From: Chelydra serpentina
Taxonomy: Eukaryota > Chordata > Testudines > Chelydridae
Direction of reading: 5' to 3'
Length of the DNA: 64,000 nucleotides
Assembly (NCBI GenBank): GCA_037349315.1
Contig: JBAIAC010000010.1
Coordinates: 28,250,001-28,314,000, forward strand
The notes beneath the pieces were generated by a model that worked only from the letters and a program-made list of their open reading frames with translations, searched no databases and was not told the DNA's origin. Positions within the stretch are counted from its first letter, which is position 1; each line of letters begins with the position of its first letter. The position numbers were made by a program, and so were the translations under genes. Below are positions 10,700 to 22,125 of this stretch, piece by piece.

Positions 10700-10742
10700 C
10701 TCTGCCCGGATCCGTGACACGAGGGAGTTCATCAGCCCAGCT

Positions 10743-10908
10743 TCTGAGCCTCAGCCCTCTCCCAGGGCTATTTCCAGCCCCTCCGGGTAGGAGCGGGGTT
10801 CCAACCCGCTACAAGAGGGCATGCCCAATACCCAAAGCAGCCCAGGATGGGAAGATGCAAAAGTAGCTTAAAGCCCCCATAGATCCTCTCCTGGGGCATG
10901 TAAGAACA
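10743..10908. repeat. Unclassified repeat right of the Tx1 element
   Basis: The GC-rich start (tctgagcctcagccctctcc) grades into AT-rich DNA near 10850. It may be the other half of a repeat that the LINE entered. I cannot name it. Confidence 0.3.
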
Positions 10909-10909
10909 A

Positions 10910-11075
10910 GGTGTAATTTATAGCTATTGTACTGATGGGTAAATGAAGGTACAGAGAAGTAAAATTTTGCCAAAGTTCACATAGCAGGTGTGTAGCAGAG
11001 TCACGAGTAAAACCACAGAGTTCTGAGTCCTCACACCCCCCCTACTTGAAACCACTAGACAGTATTGCCTTTACA
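10910..11075 (-). repeat. MIR-like SINE, core and tail
   Basis: The text gatgggtaaatgaaggtaca, then acatagcaggtgtgtagcag and ccactagacagtattgcct, is the antisense core of an amniote MIR-type SINE. It probably completes the copy broken at 2345 and 5148. Confidence 0.6.
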
Positions 11076-11455
11076 GACATTTTTAATGGTCCATGGTGTT
11101 TATAACTTCTTTCTATATTGGGAATCTTTATAATCTTTATAACACCGACCTTTTTTGCCCATTACTCTAGTGACACGTATAGGGAAATACTTGACTGGAA
11201 AGATCTCCTAGACTCAAGGTTGCTTTTGCAATTAACATACAACTCTTCTCATCCCTGCATGGGGACAGCTATGTTGGCCAAGGCACACGGGAATGAGAGT
11301 TATGACTCTGGCCTCCATCCCACTCCCAACTGAAGTAGTCTTTAGTGGATGCCCTGTGGTATCTCAGTTGAAGTACTAAGAATACACTCAGCCCTGGCAT
11401 TAGTCAACACTTTCAGATTTTTTTACTATCTCCAGCTTTACAAAGTACTGAACAG

Positions 11456-11745
11456 CACAGGCGCCGACTTTCTGTGGCGCCGGTGGGAGCTCACGCCCAG
11501 CGTCGGGGGCGGGGCCCCGCTCCCGACGCCGGGCCCCGCCCCCGACGCAACGTCGGCCAGCGTCGGGGGCGGGGCCCTGCAACGTCTCCCGGTGCTAAGG
11601 TAAGATGGTGGCGGGCCCCGGGGTTGGCGGGGAGCTAGCCACGGGTCCCGGGGATGGCGGGGAGCTGCCGGTGGGTGCGGAGCACCCACCAATTTTTCCC
11701 CGTGGGTGCTCCAGCCCCGGAGCACCCACGAAGTCGGCGCCTATG
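11456..11745. mobile_element. CpG-rich hAT-type MITE with 8-bp target duplication
   Basis: The left end CACAGGCGCCGACT and the inverted right end CATAGGCGCCGACT form 14-bp terminal repeats with one mismatch. Both sides carry ctgaacag (11448-11455 and 11746-11753). The 290-bp interior is very CpG-rich, with repeated cgtcgggggcggggcc blocks and inverted agcacccac motifs. It has no coding capacity. High remaining CpG content suggests a recent insertion. Confidence 0.88.
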
Positions 11746-11753
11746 CTGAACAG

Positions 11754-13955
11754 TGTATTTTAACATGCTGCATTATGAATAAGTAATTACATTTTGTTTT
11801 GGTCATCTTCCAATACCCACTGAAGGCTAATGGGGTGTCCTTCCATTGACTTCAATTGGCTTTGATCAGGTCTATATAGCATTAATGACTACCTTTTCAT
11901 AAAATCACTAGTAAAAACAAATATCAAGAAAGTATAAGTAAGAGAACTACAAACTGGTGTGATTCTGTGAAAACGATCATAAAGGCAATGTTAAAAAGGT
12001 CAATGTTATTTTATATAAATTATAAATGATACTGTCCAAGGGAAAGGTTTTTAGCAATTCTTGTTTTACCAAGAATAACCACAGTGTGCTTCTATATGGT
12101 AACAGTGTACCTGTTTTAAATTAGATGAGCAAAGTTATTGCTGCCACAGTTCATTTAATCTCTAAACTAGATTTGGTTTTCAAAACGAATCACATCTTTT
12201 TGTATCAAGTCAAGGAAACAAAGAGAAACAGCTTAGATGTTAAAAAGAAAAGGGAGTATTAGCACCTCCAAGACATCTCATTGTGTTCCTGGAACTGTGG
12301 TAAATGATAGCAAATGTCTTTATAGTACTATAATCCTTTATAAAATAGCACTTGCAGACACAGAGTATAATTTATTCAATAATTTTTTACATCTTCACAA
12401 ACAGCGAGTAACATCACATAAGCTTTGCACAGCTGAGCCCATGAGCTCAGACGGCCTTTCCCATGATATCAGCTAGGTCAACATAATGTAAAAATAATTC
12501 AGTTTGATTAAAGCCGTTAGGATTTGATTTAAGTCTTGAGATAGACTCTTAAAGAGAAAGTTTTATTATCAGCTCTTGCTATAACTTACATACACTGTAC
12601 ATAAAAATTCAAATTGGTTGGAATAGTTTCATAGTGATTTTAACAGTCCTGCAATGTCTATGTTAGATTTGTCATTTTATTACAGATACAGGCTTCTGGA
12701 AAATCAAATACATACAACAGTAGCAAATTATTTACTCTATAAAAATGATACTGCAGATTCATATTACCCTATGCTTCCTTTTAAGTAATACTAATAAGCA
12801 ATCCCTTGTGTTTAGCCCTATCTAATATCACAGTATAAATCTCAAGATTAAGTGCACTTACTAAAATGGATGTTCTTGTCATAATTTTTATAATCTATCC
12901 TGCACAAAAAACACTCTTACATCATAAACCAGCAGCAAACAGTTACAGTAATCTCTGGAGTTATTTCTGCTATGCAATAGTGCCAAAACAATGTTTCTCT
13001 CTTTATCAATGGAGATTTATGTGATAACCAGCTTTTTAATTTGCTTAATAGTCTTCCCCCAGACATCACATATAAAAGCTAAATTCTCCACTTCTTTTCT
13101 CTGTTACTGTGGTATCATTAGATTAGAGCAAACAGAGATCTGAAACAGTTAAATCATGCAGTTAGACTTTAATTACAGGAGTTGGGTCTGTGCCTAGGCA
13201 GTTCATTAGCTTCAGTTTCCTATTATTACCACAATCATTTTAACATCATATTTCAAATCCCTGAGTTCACTTTGTGGTGTTACTTTAAAAAAAGAAATAA
13301 TGGTTGTTGAAATTTTCAGCAAAGAATCTTTCTTTGATTCTGGGTAGTGCCGTCCAATTAATTTATCCATCTAAAATCAAACATATACATTAGAAACATA
13401 TATTTGCATTCCTCCTAAAAGAGAGTGTGTTTTAGGTATAGGATAGATTATATATAAAGTGCTCTGTTTACACTTTCTCTCTTCCAAAGGTCCTTGCCCA
13501 CCTGCTGGAATTCAACTGAACATTCCAAGATGGTTCCTAGCAATCAAAATGCATTTACAGAGTCCTCAGATGTTACCTCACTGTCTCATGTCCAACCACA
13601 GGCTTCACTTCCCCTAAACTCCGTATATAAAATAATACTAACTGAACACATTACCTAACATTCTCCACAGGTACCAATCCTGCAAACACTTCTAGTGTGA
13701 GTAGGTGTTTGCAAGATTGGGGCCTTAGCCTGTACGCTACTCAGTGTAGACACTCTCTCTTTTTTTGTATGTACAGTGCGTACCACAATGGGGACCTAAC
13801 TTCTACTGGAGTCTTACAGATTCTGTAGTATAAACAGTAATGTGAGCAATGCTATATTTAAATGAGTTGTTGGTTACAAAACCAGTATCTTTCTATATGA
13901 GGAAAGGAATAGGTATTGTTTGTTTGAGCTTGCTCAAACCTTTGTTAAAACCCTT
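11754..13955. other. AT-rich intergenic DNA, nothing recognised apart from a hairpin
   Basis: No gene or nameable repeat is seen. A short inverted repeat lies at 13675-13722, with arms ccaatcctgcaaacac and gtgtttgcaagattgg. Confidence 0.5.
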
Positions 13956-14640
13956 TAGCTATGTGGTCGGTAGCCAAGGATAAAATATAGCAGGTATATT
14001 GAAGATATAGGGATGAAATATAAATATTAATTCATGTGTAAGCCTCAGGCTTGTAAAATATTTAGTTTAGCCAAATTAGACCCTAGGATAAGTTAGCTAT
14101 ATTAAAAAGTTAAATTAGCATAAGTAAGTTAATAATAAACTTTCTGAGCTTGTGCCTGTTTGTGATTTACTGATATTTTGAAAATAACTGTGTTTGGATA
14201 ATTGTGTCTATAAGAAATGACTGTTAGTAACTAGGGTGAAATCTTAGAGACTTCCTTAAGGTAAACTGCCTGTTACTATGATGATAAGGTGATATAAATG
14301 TTAATAAGGGAAATTCACAAGTTGACCTATGGGAAATGGGGCACCCCAAAGTCGTGGGGTGTGGAGGATCATGTAAGGAAAAGGGGTTAAAACCTCCTTA
14401 AATATAGATGAACCTAACAGATTCTAAAAGCTGTATCCCAACCTGTGAGCCTTGAGGGGGAGAAGGCAGGATGCCAGAAGATGATGACTAACACAGGATT
14501 TTTTCAGACGCTATAGTGCGAGTAATGCTAATACTAGGCGTTCTGTATTGGTCTCTCGGCCCTTTACCAGATTGCTGTTTGATTTGCTAGTAAAAGTGAT
14601 CAGTAGGAGCAGAGCTGAACTGTGTTGTCCGTGTTGCAGC
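13956..14640 (+). repeat. Possible LTR-like repeat upstream of the EPM2A CpG island
   Basis: The stretch is uniform and ends with ttggtctctcggccctttac and gctagtaaaagtgatcag, resembling LTR ends I recall from turtle genomes. No TG...CA ends or target duplication could be fixed, so the call is weak. Confidence 0.3.
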
Positions 14641-14779
14641 CCCCAGTGTGGTCAGTGCTGGGGCTGAAGTCTCCCAGAGTGAGGGGGGTGTTAGCCCTCC
14701 CCTGGGGCTGGTACCAGGCTGCGATCACCCAGCCCCACAGAGAAGCCTGCAGCTCAGTATCTGTTGCACAGAGGGTTGG

Positions 14780-15500
14780 CAGCAGCCACAATCGCAGAGC
14801 TAAACTGCGCTCCCACAGCGCCTGACCCACGTGCCCAGCGCCGCTCCCCGCGGTGGCAGCGCGCAGGGCTCCGCACCGCTCAGCAGCCTGCCCCGCCGCC
14901 GCCCAGGGCTTCGCTTCTCCACCGCCCTCCTCTCCACACCCTGCACGCGCTCACACCCACGCTGCCAGCCTGCGCATGCGCATAAGCCGCGGCGCCCTGG
15001 GGCTCCGCCCCTTTCGTGCCTCGCACCCATTCGCCACGCGTTTACGTGATGACGGCAGAACCCGGAAGTAAGCGGGGTCTGTGTGGTTCCCCCGGGCGGC
15101 CGGGAGGTGACAAGTCACCGGGGGGGGGTCAGTCGCCTGCCCCGCGGCTGGGAGCGGGCCTGCCGCTGCCATGTTGTTCCGCTTCGGGGTGGTGCTGCCG
15201 GCCGGGCTGACCGAGGGGGGCGTGGGGCTCATGGTGGCCGGCTCGCGGCCGGAGCTGGGCCAGTGGGACCCGCAGCGCGCGCTGCCCATGAGGCCCGCGC
15301 GCCCGGCGGCCCCGCTCCCCGCCCAGGAGCCCGCGCTGTGGCTGGCGGAGGCGGCGCTGCCGGACGAGGAGGCCGCGGGCACCTTCTGGTACAAGTTCCT
15401 GCAGCGCCGGGGCGCGGACACCGTCTGGGAAGGTAGCGGCGGGGCGCGGCCGCCGGGATCCCCTCCCCCCCCCCCGCCCCTCCCCGCTCTCTGCTGGCCC
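14780..15500 (+). promoter_or_regulatory. EPM2A: EPM2A CpG-island promoter and 5' UTR
   Basis: GC content and CpG frequency rise sharply from about 14780 and fall again in early intron 1. Three sites typical of TATA-less housekeeping promoters are visible upstream of the ATG: a perfect NRF1 palindrome TGCGCATGCGCA at 14971-14982, an antisense GC box (CTCCGCCCC) near 15003-15011, and an ETS/GABP site CCGGAAGT at 15062-15069. No TATA box is visible. Transcription probably starts between about 14990 and 15080; the exact start cannot be read from sequence. The island may also drive a divergent transcript, as it does in human, but no exon for one can be supported here. Confidence 0.8.
15171..15432 (+). 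CDS. EPM2A: EPM2A exon 1: laforin N-terminus, most of the CBM20 starch/glycogen-binding module
   Basis: Laforin is a cytosolic glycogen phosphatase that removes phosphate from glycogen; its loss causes Lafora disease in mammals. This exon encodes residues 1-87 plus the first base of codon 88. It starts with MLFRFGVVLP. Trp32 in the GQWDP motif matches the carbohydrate-contacting Trp32 of the human protein, followed by LWLAE and the family signature TFWYKFL (residues 71-77). The ATG has G at -3 and is the first in-frame start giving the known N-terminus. The exon ends in GAAG followed by a gtagcg donor. It is 13 codons shorter than the human exon, the gap falling in the variable loop before TFWYKF. 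The reading frame stays open past the donor to 15782, but homology stops at the donor. The call is near certain from joining exons 2 and 3 in frame. Confidence 0.96.
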
Positions 15501-17344
15501 TGCCCCTGCCCCGGGCTGCTGCCGCTGCGCCCGTGGGGGGCGGGGGGCTCAGGCAGCCCGGGCCGCGCTCAGAGCAGCCGCTTTGCGGGACCGGGGGCGC
15601 TGCCCGCCGCCGCGTCGCTCCCGTTGCGTTTCGGTTCTAGGGAACTTGGAGTCCCCCCCGCAGCACCACCCGCTCTGGGCGTCCTCCCGCTGCTCCCCCT
15701 CCGCCTGCCTCAGACCCACCTCCCCCGCTGCTGCGCGATCCCTCGCTCAGCCTGGGGCGAGCGCCCAGCAGCCGATTTCTAACCTAAGGCCTAATCTGCG
15801 CCTAGAGACTGGCCTGACCTCACTTTCGCTCCGGGCTGCGAGCAGTGTCACGCCGCGCCACGCACTAAGGGGGTTGTGCGAGGTCGCTGCTGGAAGAATC
15901 TTTCCAACCGCCCATGGATTAACTACAGCGACGGAAAACCCTTTCCCTCCTTACAGGCGGCATCTGCACTGCGGCGCCGCAGGGCCACAGCTGTGCCAAG
16001 GTAGTGTAGAGGTGCCCTAAGTATCTAGTAATAAGGAAGGAGAGGGAAGAAGTACAGATTTTGGGATGGGCATTATCAGCCCTCTGTAATCCCTTTATTG
16101 GTGTGTGCCTCATACGCTCTTGTTTTGCACATGTGAACAAGCTGTTCAGCAATGAAGACGTTAAATTTTATTTGTTGGATTATACTGTCAATGAAAGACG
16201 TCAAGAAAGGGAACCATATGCAACCACTTGTATAATGGAAAAAACACCTTCTGCTGTATTCCACAAAGTATTCAGTGTGTGTCCAGTATAAAGGCCAAGA
16301 TAAATCAATCCGTTTAAGAGCTTTATCACAAAGTTTACCGTTACCAGAAGGAAATCAGCACATGGTGTAAATTTTGCTATCTAACATAACACAACAAGTC
16401 AAACTGCTAATTATAACAGTGGCATATCCAAAATAGAGCTTTCAGTCAAACAATCATTTGACTGAATTGTTTCATCATTTTGTAATTATTATTTGTGTTG
16501 TGATAGCACCCAAAATGTGTTAGGTGTTTTTACAGAGAGAGTCTCTTCCTTGAAGAGCTGAAGATGCCAGACACTGATAAAAAGTGGGATTATAGTAACA
16601 GTAAATCACTAAAATCGGTGTTTGACCCAAATAAGTCTCTCAACTTGTAAGAAATATACTTCCCTGTTAAGCGGTATTTATGTACAGCCCCGTTCTAATA
16701 AAACCGTCACTGCGGCTCAGATTTTATCCAACAGGGTTACAGCAGTCTGCCCCAAAAATATACAAGTATGTCAATGTAGCTGGCTCAGCTTTCTTCAGAG
16801 CAAAATTGCAGCTTTATTTTTCTTGTCAAGGAAAGTTTAGTTCAGAGGCAGTAAGCTTTTCAGTATTTTTCTCTTGTGTATATTATGCCAAACTCCGAGA
16901 TTGGTTCAGGGTCTAGAGAAATACAGTAGGAGCTTTCTTTCCTATCAGATCACTTACTTTACAGGCAACTTTAAGGATTCTGTCTTTACCATGTATATGT
17001 GAGGAATCCAGAAAATTCGTGGTATGGTAGTAGTAAAGCCTTTCTGCCTTTATCAACCATCTGATTGCTTGCAAAATGTGGGTTTTCTTTAGAAAGTATT
17101 TTGGTGCTCATCCTCTTGAAGGTATTAGAATTGTAACTTCCACTTTTTTCTTCTAAACACAGAATAGTTGAATTATGTATCCACAGAGGATTTTCTAGGA
17201 TTTCAGTTATTTGCAATCTTGTTTCTTTTAAATTGGTAACAGAAAAAAAGTCACATAAAGCATCCTCTTTTCTGGATTTGTAAGACTACCAGAAAACAAT
17301 TCCATTTGTCATTCTTCCATATATTTTTTTCTTCCACTTCGTGC

Positions 17345-17510
17345 ATTCATAGAGTTTTAATGCAACAGGGGAAGATTATGATCATCTAGTCTGACACAAC
17401 ACAGGCCATAGAATTATACTCAGTAATTCCCGCTTCAAGCCCAAGATTCATTAATATTTTTTAAATGAACTCAACATCTGAACTAGCGTGGTGGCCTTTT
17501 GTAGCTGGTG
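17345..17510 (-). repeat. CR1 LINE 3'-end fragment
   Basis: The text gatcatctagtctgacacaa followed by acacaggccatagaatta is the antisense 3' region of a CR1 subfamily also present at 25742 and 45850. It is diverged and short. Confidence 0.55.
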
Positions 17511-17655
17511 AGCTTTTCCATTAAAATAATCAAAGGCAGAATTGGAAAAGACATATTACATCACCTTTTCTAGTCTCCTGCCAATTCATGATTGTTCCTT
17601 ACGCCATTTTCTAGTGCTTTAGGCAATCTAGTTTTTAAAGGGACTTTCACTTCCC

Positions 17656-18170
17656 TTAGGGTACATCTACAATACAAACCTGCGGTGGTGCATGTCCACA
17701 CTACCCTCCTTATGTTGGTGAGGTGTGTCCTCACCAGGAGAGCTTCCACTGACCTAAGAGGGGCAGTGTGGGGAGCTGAGAGCCAGGTCTCTCAGCTCCG
17801 TTGGCAGCCCCATGGGCTTCCAGTGAGCTGCCCCCCTTCTCTCTGTTCCTCACCAGGAGCAGGGGCAAGCAGCTTAGGGCTGCTTGCCCCAGTATCCAGC
17901 CAGGAGTGGGGTCCAAAGCTGCCCCAGCTCCTGGGAGAGCTGGGGGTTTCTTGTCAATTTCACTGCAGGAGCCATGAAATTGACAAGACAGCAGATGTAA
18001 GGGACACTGTGTCACCCTAACTACACCGACATAAGCCTTAAGCCTCTCGGGGAGCCTGGAGTTATATCGATGTAGTAGTGCACATGTATTGGTGGGAGGA
18101 AGGCTGTATTGTAGACACTGATATAATTAGGTCGTCATAAGCTTCCTTATGTTGACCTAACGGTGTAGTG
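17656..18170. repeat. MITE-like DNA repeat
   Basis: The left end ttagggtacatctacaatac and internal or terminal tgtagacac and gttgacctaacggtgtagtg motifs resemble the tctacact-type MITEs found elsewhere in the window. Ends are not cleanly inverted, and it is followed at once by another MITE. Confidence 0.4.
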
Positions 18171-18405
18171 TAACGGTTTTCAAACTTCACTGCACTGCGA
18201 CCCCCTTTTGACAACTAAAATTACTACATGACCACGGGGGTGGGACTGAAGCCTGAGCCGAAGCTCTGACTTCAGCCCCGGGTGAGGGGCTCGGGCTTTG
18301 GCTTCAACCCCAGGCCCTAGCAACTCTAATGCTCGCCCTGGCGACCCCATTAAAATGGGGTCACGACCCTCTTTGGGGTCATGACCCACAGTTTGAGAAC
18401 TGTTG
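18171..18405. mobile_element. hAT-type MITE (same family as 57931-58247, opposite orientation)
   Basis: The left end taacggttttcaaac and the inverted right end caacagttctcaaac align over 15 bases. Inside are the shared gacccc and ttaaaatggggtcacgaccc blocks. I found no matching 8-bp target duplication. Confidence 0.65.
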
Positions 18406-20339
18406 CCTTAAACTATTTCAGTGAATTTCACTGAAATATCTTGGACACAAGAGAGAATGGGCACTTAGTAGTTTGTTTAATCTGCTAAAGATCTGATTCT
18501 GTGCCTTCTCAGCGATGGGAGCTTGAGACTTAGTGTAAGGGGAAAAGATGAATTAAAGGATATTATCTTTTTAAATAAGGAGCAACTTGTATTTTAAAAT
18601 GTATAAACTACTAGTAAAGTTTAATTCTGTGCACAAAGGAAGCAAGTGACAATACAGTTGTGTGTCGTACATTAGGGAGGATACATATAAAATTTCAGAC
18701 GTCTGCACATACAGGTTATAGAGGGAGACATGCCATAATTACATACAAAGGAAAGCAAAATAAATTTTAAAAGAATATACAGCTAACAATCTGTGTCTTT
18801 GAAAACAGCATTTGATGTTATGATGTACTTAGGACATGTGACTAATGAAATTTGTTTTATACATCCACTGCATTAGACATACTTAGCCTGTTTTGACAAT
18901 TTCTTTCTTTTGCAGAAGTCCAGGAAAGGTGAACTTACGAAATCAAAATCTCTCATCCATCCAAAGGAGCAGTAAATGAGGCCCGTTTCTAGAAGGGGCC
19001 ATGTCCAAATTAACACCTTATCTTATCAATGATGGTGTATAATGAAGGTGTGTAGGAAGGCCCAGGCCCGGCAGACTTTCACTCTAAGGTTACCCAGTAT
19101 ATGACAAGTAATAAAGATAAGTGTTTCAAACTTGCTTTGGTGTCAGTCTGAAGTTATTATTCTGGAGCTTGAATGAGAAGAGAAGCTAGGAAAGTGGGGG
19201 CAACTTTATCACCAGTTGTGTCAGATACTCTTACAATGATTGACTGCTAATAATCAGGATAGGACCCAGGGCACATGCAAGAAATGTGCAAGTGAGGCTT
19301 TTGGGTGACGGATTTTGGTCAGAAGAGCCCAGTTTAGCTAGAGTGAGTTAAAACCCCTTTTATTTGTGTTATTAAACCGTCATTCAGCTCCCCATAGAAT
19401 TTAGATGCAGTGAGGCTAACCTGTACTTACTGGGAAATGTTTCTCCCCCTTCTCTTTTACATTGTGAAAATGTCTTGAACCAATTTACATGTAACCATGG
19501 AGGCCCAGTTGCTGTCCAGTTCACACATATCACAATATAAAAGCTGCTATTAATCTCTGGGTGTTTGTTTAATGGGTGGTGTACTGAGTATATTCTACTT
19601 TTGCCATAAATACTCCTTCAGGACTAACCTGTATGGAATTTTATTCTTTATCATGGTGAGTATTCAGCAATCTGAACTTCCTGCCTGGCTGCAAAGGTAG
19701 AAAACAGTCTGTGGATTGTCAAGTTTTTATGGTAGTCAACGGAGTGGTTCCTCCATTCTCAGTCACCAAAAATGGTTAGGTCTTTAACCCTCAGATTCCT
19801 GGATATCATTGTTCTTGATGAAAAGGTGTGGAAAGGAGCTTAACAAGAGGTTTTCCCTTTCCAATAATTAAACAAAGGACTGCAAGACACTCCTGTGTCA
19901 AAGATGGAGCAATAAAAACTTTGACTATTATGCCTCTGTTCCTCTGTATTTTGTTGTAAAAATTAGACTTATTTAGAAAAGGTTTATCAAATCAACATGT
20001 GTCGGATGTTCAGTACCATCTGTGCTTAAGGTGAAAATGAACCAATCCTCAGGAAAACATTTATAACACAGTTATTAGAATATCTGCAACTCTGAAGGCA
20101 TACTCACAAGCAATAGTGGGGGTGCTATAGGAGTGGGCAGAATTATATTTGTTACAAATAGCTGGGCTGAGGCACTCCTATGCAACTCAAGGCATTTCCA
20201 TCCAGTTTTGTGTGTAACATGTATCGCATCAATTATGATATAATGCTTATTTGTTACACATTGACAGCTTTAGCTAAGAAAACTATTTTGAAATAGGATT
20301 TTAATCTGGTAATGTTCCTTAAAATATACATCAAAAATA

Positions 20340-20520
20340 CTGTGTGTCTAATACTTATTTACATCTTCAAAGTATATTACAAACATAAATTTAACTAATC
20401 CTCATAAATATTCCTGCAGGATAAATAGGTATTATCACTATTTTACAGATGAAGAAACTGAGGCAGAGAGATCATGGTTCTTCCAAGCCAGTGAGACAGC
20501 CAGCATCAAAGCTATAATTA
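20340..20520 (-). repeat. MIR-like SINE
   Basis: It includes the antisense core ttttacagatgaagaaactg and aggcagagagatcatg, the hallmark of MIR-type SINEs, with the usual flanking tattatcacta. Confidence 0.65.
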
Positions 20521-22065
20521 GATAGATTGATAGATTTATACTTGGACCACAAATCTATATGCATGGTTGCCAAAATAAGGCTACTGCAGGTATTTACTGA
20601 GCTTGCTTGTTATGGCTCTTACCCTTGTTTTCATATACATTTTTGCCCATAACTATATATCCTATACACCTTCTACACTGTTTGTCTGCCTTTGTATTGT
20701 AAGATCCTCAGAGTAGGGATTGTGCCCTTTTCAGTTTGTAATATTTGTGTTTATAGTCTCAGTCTTAACATCATACTAAAATAGGTTTTTTTCAGTGAAT
20801 TCACTTATTTAAACTAGAGAATGGGCCGGGTGTGATTACTATAAAATGACATAATATAGACTCAAAGCACTTAATAAACTAATTATTTTGTATCTTGTTC
20901 ACATTAATATATCTTCACATTAATCTTCCCACTTTTGTTTTCTAGGGATTCTCTGGGTTTCAAATGAAATCTTGATATCTCATTTTTCTTGCTTTTGGGA
21001 ACAGCTGATGCCTTATGGCAAACCTTGAAAAACAATTCCATTTAAAAACAATTATGCTACAAAGCCTGGGGCTGAGCATGCTGCCTCTGCAGCATCCCAG
21101 CCCCTGCCAAGTTGGGTTAGGCAACTGAAGTTGGATTTTTCTCGCTTGGGAAATGTACATCTTCTGAAAGCAGTTCAGAAAGTTTTGTAATTTCAGTTAG
21201 ACATACAGTTAGTTTTGACTAATGAAGTGACACAAATAGTGGAAAAAATAACAAGTAAAATATATTCATAATTTTCACGTTGCTCGAGCATTTAATGGTC
21301 TGAAAATAGCAGTCATATGGTACATTACAGCTTAAATAACAAAGCAAACTGCATATTTATAGTGAGCGATCAAGCAGGGTTGGCAACTTTCGGACCGATG
21401 CTTTAGTTCCTTCCATTAAAACATACTTTTGTCAGTATGGAATAAAGAGAACTCTCCATAAATGGTAGTGGATTCTTCATCTTTTAAAACCTAGCTCTGT
21501 TGGTTACTGAAGAGAAGAGTGTACTCTTTCACATTAAATTAATTGATTAAGTGTCAAGATGTTGGTGTAGTGCCTACGTGCTGGGTGCTTTAAAAACACT
21601 GAGAACAACCATGCCTGTGGGTTTAATTGTTGTTGTTCTTCAGACTTCAGTGAGACTTCTTGCTTCCCACTGCTAGGTGTGTTTAGTCCATATCTCTCAT
21701 CAGTGCTCTGCTCCCTATCTTACCCTCTGCATGAATTTCAGTCCAAGTAGGGAGTGCTCTTGTGATCAGTGCTCTACTTTTTCTCTGGATCCTGTTGGTG
21801 TGGTTCCCAATATTTTGTGTTCACTTCTTAGCAGGTGTCTTGTTAAGTTGATCAAGCCTAGGCCATAGTAAAAGTCACATTTGGATTGCCTAATTATGTC
21901 CCTCAACCAGTCGTCATGCAGGGATTTGCTTTGAATGACTGTGTCCATTCCGTTTTGGGTTAATGGGTAACTTCCTGATGAAATTGCAGTATTCCAAAAA
22001 CATTTTCAAAGACTAGTTTTGGTTTTCTTTTCTTCTGAGCATTTAAGCAAATGACTACATCAAGA

Positions 22066-22125
22066 AGTGGTTCCCAAACTTATTGTAGTCCCCCTTGTGA
22101 TGGACTGGTGAATCCCCTTTAACTT
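22066..22125. repeat. hAT MITE end fragment
   Basis: The text gtggttcccaaacttattg is a typical hAT MITE end. No opposite end was found nearby. Confidence 0.35.

Larger units (their letters stand above)
6079..10742 (-). mobile_element. Tx1-clade non-LTR retrotransposon, 5'-truncated
   Basis: The element holds the end of ORF1, all of ORF2 and at least two copies of the 3' end. A 28-bp direct repeat (6649-6676 and 10700-10727, starting ctctgcccggatccgtgaca) brackets a 4023-bp body. The left limit may reach about 5471 if the GC-rich block there is 3' UTR. No A-rich tail is visible. Confidence 0.8.

Noticed and set aside
14951..15421. 156-codon ORF antisense to exon 1
   Set aside because: It is a GC-rich shadow of the laforin exon and promoter, without splice signals or recognisable features.
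15433..15782. Laforin frame stays open through the exon 1 donor for 117 more codons
   Set aside because: Homology stops exactly at the gt donor and exon 2 joins in frame. The extension is Pro/Leu-rich translation of CpG-island DNA with no laforin similarity.
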